From Euptelea pleiosperma (Eukaryota; Streptophyta; Magnoliopsida; Ranunculales; Eupteleaceae), in the NCBI GenBank assembly GCA_035048495.1, contig CM068545.1, forward strand, positions 21,300,741-21,364,740: a stretch of 64,000 bases of DNA, given 5' to 3'. The notes beneath the pieces are model-generated. The model saw only the letters and a program-made list of their open reading frames with translations, was not told where the DNA came from and did no database searches. Shown here in pieces: positions 46,060 to 59,400 of this stretch; position 1 is the stretch's first letter; each line of letters starts with the position of its first letter. The position numbers were made by a program, and so were the translations under genes.

Positions 46060-46720
46060 GGCCAAGATCAATACATGGGGGAGGTGGACCAACCATCCAT
46101 AAATGACACGTGGAGATCACTTTTGGTGGAACCACTTAACTTAATTTTGACGTAGATTCATCAAGAGGTGGACCAAACATCCATAAGGTTAGTGGCCCTA
46201 AAGTGGCACGTGGCATTTTAGTGGGAGACTTCAAACTTTGAAGTCCTATGGGGACATCAAAGTCGAGGTCGCCCCCCATACGACAAAATATTTGCCGTCC
46301 CCGGGTATTTCAAAATTTGAAGTCTTGGCAAAAAAAAATGGCAGGTGGAGATCACTTTAGGACCCACTGAACTTCCTTGCAAAAAAATTAGCTATGTTTT
46401 GCAAGTGGAGATCACTTTAGGACCCACTGAACAGTTATGTTTTAAGTTTTAACATCCAAAAAAAAATGCTCAAATCCAACAGCCAAAAACTACGATATTA
46501 AATTGTTAAATCAAACAGCTAGAAATCACCACTTAAACTGATTTTTGATGTCTATAGCATCTATAAGGTCAGTGGGCCCTAAAGAGTACTCACCTGAAAT
46601 TTTGTCGGGAGACTTCAAACTTAGAAGTCCCAAGCACAACGTCTCTACCTTAAGGCTATTCGTTTTAAGGCGGTCGCCTAAGGTCCCTTGGTGAGAGAAG
46701 GCCCCCAGGTATTTGATCAC
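46060..46720. repeat. Cluster of degraded palindromic MITE pieces
   Basis: Pieces carrying GTGGACCAACCATCCATAAA, GACACGTGGAGATCAC, GGTGGACCAAACATCCATAA and AAAGTGGCACGTGGCA, with a small local duplication GTGGAGATCACTTTAGGACC at 46346 and 46406. Ends near a GGCGGTCGCCTAAGG run also seen at 32400-32440. Confidence 0.45.
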
Positions 46721-46729
46721 TTCTTCTGA

Positions 46730-49100
46730 TAGGTAAAGAGATCATGTAAGTCAATGTGAAGTCAATGGCACTTAATTCTCATCAAATTGAGTATTTATAA
46801 GTATGCTTTTCCTTGTTTTCTGATTTTATTTATTTTATTTTTTTAGAGTTTTTTTTATTTGCAAAACATGTCCAATGCAATTTGAAAGATGGAAGAAGAT
46901 TGCTAACATCTTTTTTCCCAGTTTTGAATATTAAAAAAAGAGTAAATCTTAGGGCGTGTTTGATTGTAGAGAAAATTTTCCTGACAAAATGCATCTAGGA
47001 AATGCCTTAAATGGTTGATTGATAGCAATTGAGAACACATATTTCGATCACGTGAGAAAATAAAGGCGTATTTTCAGGGGGAAATTAATTCTCACCTATT
47101 TGGATAGGAAATGAATTCCGGGTTTAGTAGGAAAAATTATCCAGATTTAAATGACTTGGTAGGGAAAATTATACCGATTTAAAATGGATATCTAACAAGG
47201 GACAGTTTGTGTAATTTTTTCACTTGGCAAATCAAACACGCCCTTAGAGTATTGAGTATTATAGGAAGTAGTGATCATCAATAAGGAGTATTGAGTACAT
47301 GAGTGATCGTCAATAAGAGCAACATCAAACATATACCATACAGGTAAGATTGGTGCCTCTGACTTAATGGGTCCCAACTATATAGGAAAAGTCACTAGTT
47401 AGGTTGATTCATAACAGATCTTCTAATTGGGACCTATTGAATTGCGGAACTATAGATCCCGCATATTTTCCATGAGTCAATGGCATTAGGCTTTTGGAGA
47501 CTTCATGTCTGTAATAGTTAGAAGTACGGCTCCCAATAGATTGAGATCGATTTGGAACCCATCCAATAGCTTATTGAATCATGATTCCAATTCTACACCC
47601 GATTCATTAAGTTAATAGAACCTATTAAATCGGATAGACCCAAAATTAAGTTGATTTAATCAATAAACCTATTAAAATTGATTTTGTTGGATTTTTATAT
47701 AAAATTTGAATAAAATGGATTTTTTTTAGCAAGTATCCTAAAAGGTTTTGAACTTTAGACCTTTTTGCTTTTTAGCTTGTGTATTTCAAAACCTTTAAAG
47801 TATTTGAAATGATTTTTTTGGAAGGAAAATCAAAACTTACCTTTATTCTTGGATTCAAGTTTGTGTAAAGTTTTATTCCCACATTGCTCGAGAGAGTGAG
47901 ACTCTTTGAGTATTTAAGAAGGAGAGTTGAACCAAAGGGTGGAACCCTTGTTTGTGCCCGTTGGACACAACTTTGCATAGCCAAAAATACACACACATGC
48001 TCGAGAACATGTTTTTATCCACCTTTGATTCTTTTGTGGAACATTTTCCTACCATTGTTTCGTGCCGTTGTGTAACTTTCCCATGCGCCTGTTTGTGGGT
48101 AATGTGTCCCACAGATGTGAGGCATTTATTGGGAGAACTTATGTAATTGGAGTTTTTCTTCATGTATTCGAATGCAATAACATCTCCTCTTTTTTATTTC
48201 CGTCTCACTTTTTCCTACATCTTTTATTTTGAGTACTACATTATGAGTTCGTCTCTTTGTCTTGTGCTGGTATTGGAAAAGTTGGTCATTGAATCCTGGG
48301 GAGGTGTACACTCTGAGAGGCCAACATCACCTATAGTAAGACAACATTTTTCACCTTTATATGAACATTGTGTTAGGCACGAACCTCGATCATCATTATC
48401 GATAAGTTGCTTTCTATTTATCATTCTACAGTTTATTGTTGCTACCTTATTCTATTTCCGGTACATATCTACAAGTGGATTTGTATTTTGTGAGTAGATT
48501 TATATTTGTGTTGCTTAATCTAAATTATATTCATTAGGTACATTAATTTTTACAACATATTCAAAAATACTTAATTCAAATAATCGACATACATTTCTTT
48601 GATATAGTATACTTCATCAATAATCTATTCTATAATGTTTTATATATGGTGTTATATAGATTTCAATAAAAATATCGGATCGGGTCATTAACGGGTCCCA
48701 ATTCTTACATCCATGCTAAATGTTGTCAGATCGAATTTGTTTGGATTATTGGAGCGAGTTGGGTGACCAGTTCCATTGCTAATGTTGTTTAAAAGTAGAA
48801 TTTGGGGGGGAATTCTATTTGAAAATTGGGCTTTTGATATCATAATTTGACTTCTGCTTCTTTGGAATGGTTCTCTACAATCTTTTTTTTTTTGTAGGTA
48901 AATGTATCGTTAGTCTCTAAAATTTGGATCAAAACTTCTCAAAATAGAAAAAATGAACAATACTTAACTTGATAACAATGATAAATAAGATTGTTCAGTA
49001 GAAACTATAATATAGAATTATTAAAAGAATAAATAAAGATTTCTATTATATAGTGAGTTAATTTTTAAAATTTATATATATTATATGGGTCGGGGCTCAG
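46730..49100. other. Intergenic, mostly unrecognised; possible LTR remnant
   Basis: At 47870-48340, TTTTATTCCCACATTGCTCG, GAGACTCTTTGAGTATTTAA and ATCCTGGGGAGGTGTACACT resemble plant Copia LTR words, but no pair or PBS is visible. No gene seen. Confidence 0.25.
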
Positions 49101-49104
49101 GGGT

Positions 49105-49425
49105 CACCCATTTTTGACCCCCATTTTGGCATACCCACATAGAAGATGAATCAATGGCTTTTGGTGAGGGTGATCTCTATGGTGAGGAGATCATACTCAC
49201 AAAAATTCAAATCATTCTGATATTCATAAACTGGTTTAGAAGCTGAAGAATTATGGACCGTCGATTTTTTCCTTGTAATTTGCAAACCACATTTGATGGG
49301 GTTAGAAATTTCAGACTGCGCTGATTTTTTGTTGGGGTGATCTATATGGCAAGGGGATCATCCCCACAAAAAATCAGCCATTGATTCATCTTCTATGTGG
49401 GTACACCAAAATGGGTGTCCCCCAA
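49105..49425. repeat. GATCATCC palindromic MITE, copy 2
   Basis: Same family as 29573-29885: ATTTTGGCATACCCACATAG on the left, TATGTGGGTACACCAAAATG on the right, with GGTGAGGAGATCAT and GGGGATCATCCCCAC inside. Confidence 0.7.
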
Positions 49426-50289
49426 GCCCGACCCACCAGGGGCAACATGAATGTGAGTGAACGTCTTGTGAAGCCCATGTGAGGGGGCGTGCCCCAACCC
49501 AGGTTTTGACTTTAAAATAGCATAGATCAATATATTAAATATCAAAAAGGCCTCAGATAGAGTTTTCTTCTTAGGCCTCAACTTGTATCAAGAAGCCCTG
49601 GTCCCAAGGTACATCAAATCTGGGCGCATACTTTTTTTTTTTTTTTTTAATTTTTAGCAAGATTTTAAATGCATGGCTTGTTGGAGGCAGAAAAAGTGGT
49701 CAAAATTAAATACTAATATTTTTTTAAAAACTTGGATAATGGTAGAAACCAAGATAATCAGAATAAGACCAAGCTCGAATTGCAACTAGTTCAGCAACCA
49801 AGATGGTAACCAAACGAGTATGATTCCTATTGCTGCAAATCAATTACACGAAGGCGTGTCAAATATTATTTAAAAAGAAAACCTCGACCATCTATTTGAC
49901 TGATAAAGCGGATTTATTACAAAATCTCTAGCCCTATGAATAGTGGATTTCCTTGTCATGGAAATCATCAATTTGTAATCCACTTTTCATAGGGTTAGAA
50001 ATGTTGGAATGGGGTGAAGGATGATCATTGTAGCCCACAAAGGCGTGTCAAATGGAATGTCAATAAGCTATGTCATAATTAGGGTCCATTTAGAGGTGAT
50101 CCAATCACTTCTTGGACCATGATTGCTAGGTCAAAATTTGATCTAGTGATCCAATGCCTCGATCTAGTGGGTGACATGTCCATTTTATATTAGGTATGCC
50201 AAGTGGGATGTAGATTCATGCATGGGTGGATGATCGGGGAAGTGAAGAAATTAAATAGTTATTTTTCATCTATTATCTATCTGTTACTA

Positions 50290-50764
50290 TTATAAAGCCA
50301 GAACTTGGGGCATGCCCACACGACACACACCCACACAAAAGTGAAAAGAAAAACTAAACGAACCTTAGGGCCACATAATTACTTCCCATGCCATTTTGCC
50401 TTTACGGTTCAGGTTGTCCAACACGCCCACGTCCCTCATCAATGATGATGAGGGACAATGGTATAAGACGCATGGCAAAACCTTAGAGACCACTGACCTT
50501 ATGGATGTTTGTCCCCATCCCTAGGTGGACCTATATACCCAATATCAGTTGGATTAGTGATTTAAAACCTTTGGATCTGAGTACCCTAGAATAATTCTTG
50601 AAATCTATAAAAACTACTCCAATCAAATCCTCAAAAACCATTAATCCGGCTGATTTTTTGCATATAGGTCCACCTAGTGATGGGCCAAACATCGATACAG
50701 TCAATGATCTCTACGAGGGTGCCACGTGTAAGGTGCATGTGCATCGCACGTGGCGTTCCCCTAG
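50290..50764 (+). mobile_element. Helitron-like element ending GGCGTTCCCCTAG, copy 2
   Basis: Starts near TACTATTATAAAGCCAGAAC. It ends with hairpin GTGC-ATGTGCATC-GCAC (near 50734-50749), a short spacer GTGGCGTTCCC and CTAG (50761-50764) followed by T. It shares its end, its start word and an inner block (AACACGCCCACGTCCCTC) with the copy at 31596-32125. Confidence 0.5.
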
Positions 50765-50769
50765 TACCT

Positions 50770-51680
50770 TTAAATCTAATACAAGGGACTGTTTTAGAAA
50801 TCTAACATAAAGAGTAGTTTTAAAAATTTAAGAATAAATTAATATGAGGGGTTGTTTGGTGTGGGAGTTTAATATAGATATACGTTTTTCTAATTGTGGG
50901 TTGGTAGGACTTGGTTTTTTGGGGTCACCATTAACTTGGTCAGACTTCCCTCCTAGATGGTTTCGTGATGCCATTGCAGAAGATAAACGTGTGATCAAGG
51001 CAAAGGGCTGACATTATGATGTGTTTGGTTTTGTTCTGGGAGGTGTGTGGCCTCTGTTTGTTTTTATAAAATATATTGTTTACAAAAAAAATAATAGTGG
51101 GTTGGTGAAGCCTTTGCTAGAATTCATGATTTCACTTTAAAATAGTATGGATTTGTAAATGACGCAGCCGCCAACATGTGCATTATTCTAAAAGTGTGAT
51201 TTTTCTTGGAAAAATAAAATGCTTTTGAGAAAATGGTGTGTTATTTTTCACAGTTTTAAATCCACTGGAACATTTTTTTCCACAAATCTTCTACATTTTC
51301 ACTTACACAATCATTAGGAAATGTCTGTTGATCATACCAAGTTATCAAGATTCATGGTATTATTTGGCAAAAGTTTTACACTGGCTGTCAAACTAACATA
51401 ACCCTCTTCCTTCGTCTGAGCTTGGGGACTGGCGATGCAGTGTAAAGTTCCATTGCCGTACAAAAATAAATAAATCAACCTAAATGATTAAGTAGTGTCA
51501 CCACAACGGAGATGTATGGTTTTTTTTTTTTTTTGGGAGGGGGGGCGACCTAAATGATCAAGTAGTGTCACCACAACGGGGCATGCCCCCTCACGCGGGC
51601 TTCACAAGACACTCACTCACGTGCAACGCAGATGCCAGTGCCACCCTTAGTAATAATAAATAAGGGAAAATTTTAATTTC
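50770..51680. other. Intergenic, no recognised feature
   Basis: AT-rich. A run of T then GGGAGGGGGGGCGACC at 51520-51550 repeats the preceding phrase CCTAAATGAT(C/T)AAGTAGTG, a small local duplication. Confidence 0.35.
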
Positions 51681-51689
51681 ACCTATGAA

Positions 51690-51935
51690 TTGTGATGGCA
51701 TCCCACGAATTAGTGATTTCCAGGCATTGGATTTGAGCTAATTTCACGGGTTGATTTTAACCGTGGAAATTTCAACATTATTGACCATTATTTGAGGTAC
51801 AATGATCCAAAGGTTTGAAATCACTAATCAGGCCAATTTTTGGTTTGTAGGTCCATCTAAGGATTGGAAAAACATTCATACAGTCAGAGTCCTCTAAGAG
51901 TGTGCCACATGGTTCATATTGTGCACTGTCATCAA
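51690..51935 (+). repeat. Palindromic G-box MITE, left outer arm lost
   Basis: CACGAATTAGTGATTTCCAG, the central TTGATTTTAACCGTGG, then ATCAGGCCAATTTTTGGTTT and GTGTGCCACATGGTTCATAT (G-box mutated). Confidence 0.6.
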
Positions 51936-52404
51936 ACTTCTATTCTAAAAAAATCACATCAATTATTTGTCAACATAATTGTCGGATGGATTAGCACAAA
52001 AAGAAAATTGTCCCGATGAATGTTTAGTTTGGGTGCCCTCACAATTCAAGTGGTGCCACTAAAATTTCCTTACTAAAAATAATGAAAAAAATAATATCAA
52101 CATAATCATAAGTCGTGGTTCCTCTATAGGCGCCAGCACATACATGCGTGTGTGAGTTATTTCAGTCTAAACAATATTTGCGCCGCGTATTTATCCCAAA
52201 ACCCGCTCACACGCCACCCCACCACCGACGCAAGGCAAGAACATGCTAAACCTAAATCAACTCCAACAGTAATATTAAGTTATTAACCAATTCTTTTAAC
52301 AAGGTAGACCCGACACCAAAGGCGTTTGGCGTCAGGTATAGAAATCATTGATCAGGATGATTTTCTTATTTTGTAGGCCCATTCATGGAGTAAACCTTTG
52401 ATGA

Positions 52405-52860
52405 CAGGGCGCTTATGAGCCACGTGGCATATTCTCAGAGGACTCGGGCGTATGGATGTTTTTCCAATCCCTAGCTGGACCTGGAAACCAAAAATCATCT
52501 TGATTAGTGATTTCAAACCTTTGGATCTTTGCATCTCAAATAATGGTCAATAATGTTCAAATTCGCGCGGTTAAAATTAATCCATGAAAATAATTCCAAT
52601 CCAACGCCTAGATATCACTAATCAGACTGATTTTTGGTTTGTGGGTCCACCTAGGTATTGGCCAAAAATCCATACGGTCCGAGTCCTCTACGAGTGTGCC
52701 ACGTGGCTCATATTGTGTCCCAATCATCGGCCTTGATGACAGGCCTCTGATCAAAGTGTTACTCCCATTCATTCATGGATTGGCCAAACATCCATACGGT
52801 CAGTGTCCTCTAAACGTACGCCACGTGGCTCCTATTGTAGGCGGATCGGAGGCGGTCATT
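52405..52860 (+). repeat. Palindromic G-box MITE plus a second right arm
   Basis: A full copy at 52405-52715 (GAGCCACGTGGCATATTCTC on the left, CGAGTGTGCCACGTGGCTCA on the right) is followed at 52775-52840 by another right arm (GGCCAAACATCCATACGGTC, CGCCACGTGGCTCC). It lies 550 bp upstream of the ILK-type start codon. Confidence 0.65.
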
Positions 52861-53414
52861 GTGGGCGGTTAGCGAAGTGCTTTCACAATTTGTGGGATAA
52901 ACATCCATGCGGTCAGTGGGCCCAGATGGCAGCGGTGAGTCGGTGACTACCAAAAATGCCGCTTCCGCAAATGAAACAGTTTCAGGCATTACATCTTTTT
53001 CCTTCACAATTGCCTTTTAATTAATTAAATCCACTTGCCTTTTAATTAATTATTATTTTAAAAATTTAAAATTTCATTATTTTAAAAAATTACTCAAATG
53101 TATTAAAGTCTCCTTTTAATCTTATCTCATTCGAATCGAATTCTCCATTTCTTTCTCTGTACAAGATTTTCCACTTTGCCTGCAATTCTTTAATCTTCAA
53201 GATTCTTCAAAAGATTCCACTTACCCTTCCAAAGATTCGGTTTTTGGAGTTCTAATACATCTGTCTTTCGCTTATTAAATCCTACAAATCGGGAGAACAT
53301 ATAGAAAAGATCTAAAGTGTTAAATTTTTTTTTTCCTGAAAAATTAGGGTTTGAGTTCAGAGTTTTTTGAGGAGCGAACAGTAGATTTTCGGTTATTTTC
53401 TTGAATTATTTGGT

Positions 53415-56400
53415 ATGGAAGCAAAGCCGCCGGTGAGGTTTGCTCTGGGTAGGCAATCATCGCTTGCGCCGGAACGCGAAGATGGATCGGAAGTTGTTGA
53501 TGAAGTTGAAATTCCGGAAGCCATTGATCCCACTGTTCGGCTCATGTATCTTGCGAATGGAGGTGACCTTGAAGGGATCAATGAGCTATTGGATTCAGGA
53601 ACCAACGTGAATTTCACGGACATTGATGGACGGACGGCTCTGCATATCGCTGCTTGCCAGGGCCGTACTGATGTTGTTGAATTGCTGCTCCGGAGGGGCG
53701 CTGAGATTGATCCAAAGGATCGGTGGGGTAGTACGGTATGTTCGATTCACAATTTGGTTACAAAGTGAATAAATTTTTTTTTTTTTTTTTTTCTAGTTGA
53801 AGTTCATTCATTTATTATTATTACATTACATGGAGTAAGAAATGGAGAGCTTCTCTTGTTCCTCTGTTGTTTATGTTGCACTTTTTGGTTGATCAATTTC
53901 AAAGATTTAATGCCCTTGTTAATTGTCAACCCAGAAAATGCTCATCATAAACTTTGTTCCCTGAAAAATGGCATTTTCATTTGGAAGTTGCAACGAAGCA
54001 TAGATAGTTAATTTTTTAATTTTCTCAGATTCATATAGGTGGTGGGACATGGCATTGGGATGTGGGTTTGTTGTGTGACTCCTGCAATTGAGCTTGACAT
54101 GGGACGATGTGCAGGTCTCTGCCTGGTTCAATTGGCTTGCTTTAATTCCAGGGTCCATTGATATGGTTAATGGGTAAGGTTTTGGATGGTATACCCTGAA
54201 AAATAGGATGAGTGGGTTTGACATTTGTTTTAGTAACGAAAAAAGTAATCTTTTGTATAATAATGACAATGATCATGATGATTATAATTGGATATCTTTT
54301 GAGTTCTACTATATATTCTAAGGTAGGGATGATAACAATGTGTTTAGTGGGTTTCTGCTCAAATAAAAATGCAAGCAAAGTCCATTCAGAGGGGGAAGTT
54401 CTCTTAAAACTTTCAATAGATTTGAAATTTTGTTCCTCATTACATCATCCTCCACCTTTTGATGCCTCTTCATTCCAATCAATCAACTTTCCTAGTATCA
54501 ATCTATCTAGGTTTCTGCTCGAATAAAAATGCAAGCAAAGTCCACTCAGAGGGGGAAGTCCTCTTAAATATATTTGAAATTCTCTTCCTCATTACATCAT
54601 CCTCCACCTTTTTATGCCTTTTTAATCCAATCAATCAACTTTCCTAGAATCTATCCTAGTGGACAATCTAGTGATTCGTGTCTTCCATGCCATTTCACCA
54701 AGCATTGATAGTAAGTTTTGATTCGTGTCTTCATCTCCCTTACCTCAATGACACGTTCAACTTGGTTAGTTGTTCTAATTGGAAGTTGCTGACGCATTCT
54801 ACCTCTGTTGCTTCACTTTCTTTCCCCACATCTCCTTGATAATCACCCGGTCAGCTACATTAAAGATAGAAGAGATATAAATGTCCCTTGGGTAGCTCAA
54901 GTTCATATCATTCTCCCAAATTTCCTTAGAATTTTGCATGGTCCAAACTTTTTGTTTTTTTAACTTGTGATAGGTTCCCATGGGCAAGGGAGATTCTGGA
55001 ACTATCTCAGAATCCTTACTGAGTTTCACAACGGAAGTAGGGGACCCCCACTGAGCGAACAGGTTCAGAATCAGAATAGCCTCCTCCCCACTGAACTCTG
55101 ATTCAAAATGGTCTTCGTCTGTGCACCCTCCGAGCTCTCTACTAGAAGCTGACGAAGAAGAGTCGTCTGAGAAGCCATAATCCACCAGGCAACCATCCCT
55201 CAAAATGTCCACCACCGCTGATGTGGTCATGGCACCACTAAGAGGACGGGGGGAGCTGAAGGTGTGAGGATTCTACGATAAGTCCAGCCTCAAAACCTCC
55301 TTTCATTCAGAAATGAAGGTTTTAGCAGTCACCCATGCTACGATTCCCTATCTTTTCATATCCGCCCCTCGATCCAAATCCGTCTTGACCTACTTTATTT
55401 GAACTACCACCAAGGGGTGGGATTCTTCGTCTATCCCCATAGAGAACACCACTCTCCCGAATGGGCCAAAGGGGCTCCCTGATCAGGGGGTTGGTTGAAA
55501 AAGACTTGTTACGATGTGAAACAGAGGCATCACAGTATAGAACTCCCCAGTTTCGACTGCGGGATGGGTCCCAAGATGACGAGAAACTGGATTGACACTG
55601 TGCTCTGTGGGAGTATCCTCAACCCATCCCTTATCTACTCCCACGTGTCTAATACTAGCTGAGTTAGATAGGCGGAATGCCTCACCGTGTCTACATATCA
55701 CGGGGCAAGGACGATGCGCCAAAGCGACGATGTCATGTATCCTCTCTCCTGCTCGAGGACTGGTCGCACATCATGCTAGACTTGTACGAAAAGGAGCCCC
55801 TCACTTGCTCGACTACATGTGCCTCCCCTTGTGCCCTTATCCAAACACCTCTGATCCTCGTATGACACGTAGCCCCGCCCCCTGCCTCCGCAGAAGCTGC
55901 CCTGATTTCGACTTAAAGGAATATATGGGATTTAAAGGATTTTTGGCTTTCGGTCGATCCCAGTATTGAAGACTTCGGAAGCCCCCCCCACCCAGGTAAC
56001 ACCTGTCCACCTAGCGATGACTCAGCACGTTCGCGCGTCACAAAACGCTGGTTCTGAGAGGAACGGAGGTCGTGGATGCCTAGAATCCTCAACGTCGATG
56101 AGGATGGGGAAAAACACTTCCCTATCACGGAGATTAACCACCCTAGGAATGAGACGCCGACCTTCGGCAGCTACTTTCTGTTAGCGGATGTTGTGTTCCC
56201 GCGCACGTTTTATATTAGCCCGAACAACCCGTTGGTAACATAGTTGTTTCACCTTTCCCCAACAGGTCGATCTTTTGCGGGTAAATGGTTGTTTAACATG
56301 GTATCAGAGCCTTAAGGCCTGAGAGGTCGCTGGGTTCAAGTCTCCAACGGAGTGTATACCGATGAGGGGGCGTGTTAGCAGATGTTGTGTTCCCGCGCTC

Positions 56401-59400
56401 GTGTTATGTTAGCCCGAAGACCCGTTGGTATACATAGTTGTCTCACCTTTCCCCAACAGGTTGATCTTTTGGGGTAAATGGTTGTTTAACACTTTCAGAC
56501 GAATGAAGTCCAATATTCTCTGAAGACAGTCCAGTGCTTCTTACTTCATTCATACCCCACTGCAAAGGCTACTGATAACTTCGATAACGTTGAGATTCGC
56601 AGGGAAAGGGCACACCTCTGAGGGTAATCCAACGCTCTTTGGTGAGGGATTCAGTAGGAAAGTATGGAATGAGGGCCCACCATTGGTGGAAGCTCGCCAT
56701 CCTTGTCCCCAACTCGATTGGGCCCCTCCTACATATTTTTAGCACATCATCCTCAGATCTGGCAAAGAAAAAGAATCTCCGTACCCCAAACTCAATAAGC
56801 TTGAATCTTTGTAGTCAAGGCGTGCGCCTAAGGCGCAAGGCGCACCTAGGGCGCCTTGAAATCGTTAAGGCGAGGCGCCTTAAGTAAGGTGCGCGCCTTA
56901 GTCTCGCGCCTCACTAAAATTCCTATTTTTTTTTTTTTTTTAAATTAAAATAAAAAATCCTTAGTCCTAATATGGCCCTCAAATTTCTTAAATTTACACA
57001 TTGCTTCTTTCATTTTTTGAATTTTTTTTTACTTTATAGGGTGTTTTGGTCATTCAAGATTTTAACATTCCAACTTGTGAAAAAAAATTGATGGTGTACA
57101 TCATAAAAGTTGATGACAGACCAATAATGTGAGTCACGTGGCATATATTAGAGGCTATTGACCGTACGGATGTTTGGCCTATCCCTAGAAAGACAAAAAT
57201 GGGTTTGATTAGTGATTCCTAACCTTTGAATCTGAGTACTCCAATAATGCTAGAAATCCATGGTAGAAAAAAGCCATGAAAAAGACTAATACAACGACNN
57301 NNNNNNNNNNNNNNNNNNNNNNNNNNNNNNNNNNNNNNNNNNNNNNNNNNNNNNNNNNNNNNNNNNNNNNNNNNNNNNNNNNNNNNNNNNNNNNNNNNCA
57401 TGCGCACAGCTCGAGAGGTCTGGGAGATTACCGGAAGACCTATCCCAGCAACAGAACATTGGCAGGGCATTTCAGCTGAAGCAGAATATCTCTAACTTTA
57501 GGCAAGGGGAGAAGTCTCTTGCTCAGTAATATACCTCCCTTCGCACTTTGTGGCAGGAACTCGATCATTATTACTCTTATTAGGCCCTTCACCCAGAGGA
57601 GATTAATCCTTGTCAGCGACATGTGGAGAAGGTTCGGATATTTGAGTTCCTTTCTGGACTCAATTCGTCGTATGAACTCGCTCGTGTCCAGATCTTGAGT
57701 AGCATAGTGGATCTTCCCTCTCTTGGTGAGGTATACACCTATCTTCAGAGTGAGGAGAGTCGGCGGATCTCCCTTCAGGATGAGCACCTTATCCCAGAGC
57801 GATCAGCGCTAGTTGTTTCTCCTGCCTACCAGCCCCAGCAGTCTCAGAGAGGTCCATCTTATCAGCCTCTTGCCTTTGCTCCATCCTATGCTCCCACTGG
57901 TCCTTCTGGGAAGTCCTCGACTAAGGAGAGGCCCAAGTGCGATTTCTGCGGCAAATCGGGGCATGTGCGTGCTTGATATTGGAAGTTACATGGTCGTCCT
58001 TGCCAGCCAGGGTCTTCTGGTGTTCGTACGGCTAGTATGGATACTCCTGTTGCCCTTCAGGGACAGTCTCTGCCGAATTCTTCTACATTGGCTTCACCGG
58101 GTGGTATTTCTGCCATGGAGCTTGTAGGCCTTCGTCAATTGCTTCAGCAGTTGGATGGTCCTTCTGTTGTCCACCTCCTTTGCCTAGTTAGGTAACCCTA
58201 GACCTGCTCATCATGTGTCCCTTCCATCATCCAGTCCCACTTGGATCATTGATTCAGGGGCTTCGGAACACATGACGGGTATGTCCTCTTTATTTTCCAG
58301 TTATTTCATCTGTTCAGGCCGTGATAAGGTGAAGACTGCTGATGGCATCTTATCCTCTGTGTCTGGGAAAGGGAATATCCTTCCCTCTCCTAAACTGCTT
58401 CTTTTATCTGTTTTTCATGTTCTTAGATTTACTTCTAACCTACTTTCTGTTAGTGTTTTGACTAAGACCCTAAACTGTAGTGTCACTTTCTCCCCTACTT
58501 GTGTCTTTCAGGACCTAGAGACGAGGAGGACGATTGGCACTGGACATGAAGCTAATGGCATCTACCTTCTGGATGGACGCCTTCCTGAGTCCACAACACT
58601 ACAGTTTTTTGTTAGTAGTAGTAGTAGGATAGATGTTGTTTTGAGTTGGCATGCCCGTTTGGGGCATGTTTCTTTTCAATATTTGAAACTCTTATTTCCT
58701 AGTTTGTTTGTTTCTGTTTCATTTTCCGTTTTACACTGTGAGACTTGTGAGCTCTCCAAGCATTGTAGATCAAATTATCCCTCTAGAGGTAATAGAAGTT
58801 CTACTTGTTTTGACATTGTGCATTCTGATGTATGGGGCCCTTCCCCAACTACTTCTATCTTTGGCTTCCGCTATTTTGTTTCATTTGTTGATGATCATAC
58901 TAGGTGTACATGGGTTATTTCATGAAAACTAAAGATGAGGTTCATTCCATCTTTCTACGTTTTCATAAGATGATCCAGACCCAATATGGTGCCTCCATCA
59001 AGGTCCTTCGTACTGACTAGGGTGGAGAATATATGTTTAGGGGTCTTCAACACTACCTCATTGACTATGGGATTTCTCATCAAAATTCCTGCAGCTATAC
59101 CCCTCAACAGAATGGTGTAGCTGAAAGGAAAATTCGACATTTGACTGAGGTCGCTCGATCTCTTTTGATTGGCTCTCATGTCCCCAAATCCTATTGATCG
59201 GATGCTGTGTTGACGGCTGCCTACTTGACTAACTGAATGCCATCTCGTGTCCTCAATTTCCAATCTCTTATTCAGGTCCTTGCTCCTGGCTTTCTTCTAT
59301 TCACTATTTTTCCTCGCAGCTTTGAGAGTGTATGCTATGTATATATCCTGGGTCCCCATTGCACCAAACTAGATCCCAAAGCGCTCAAGTGTGTCTTTCT

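Noticed and set aside
47950..48500. Overlapping ORFs of 60-116 residues on both strands
   Set aside because: No family match and low complexity; the DNA looks like an LTR remnant.
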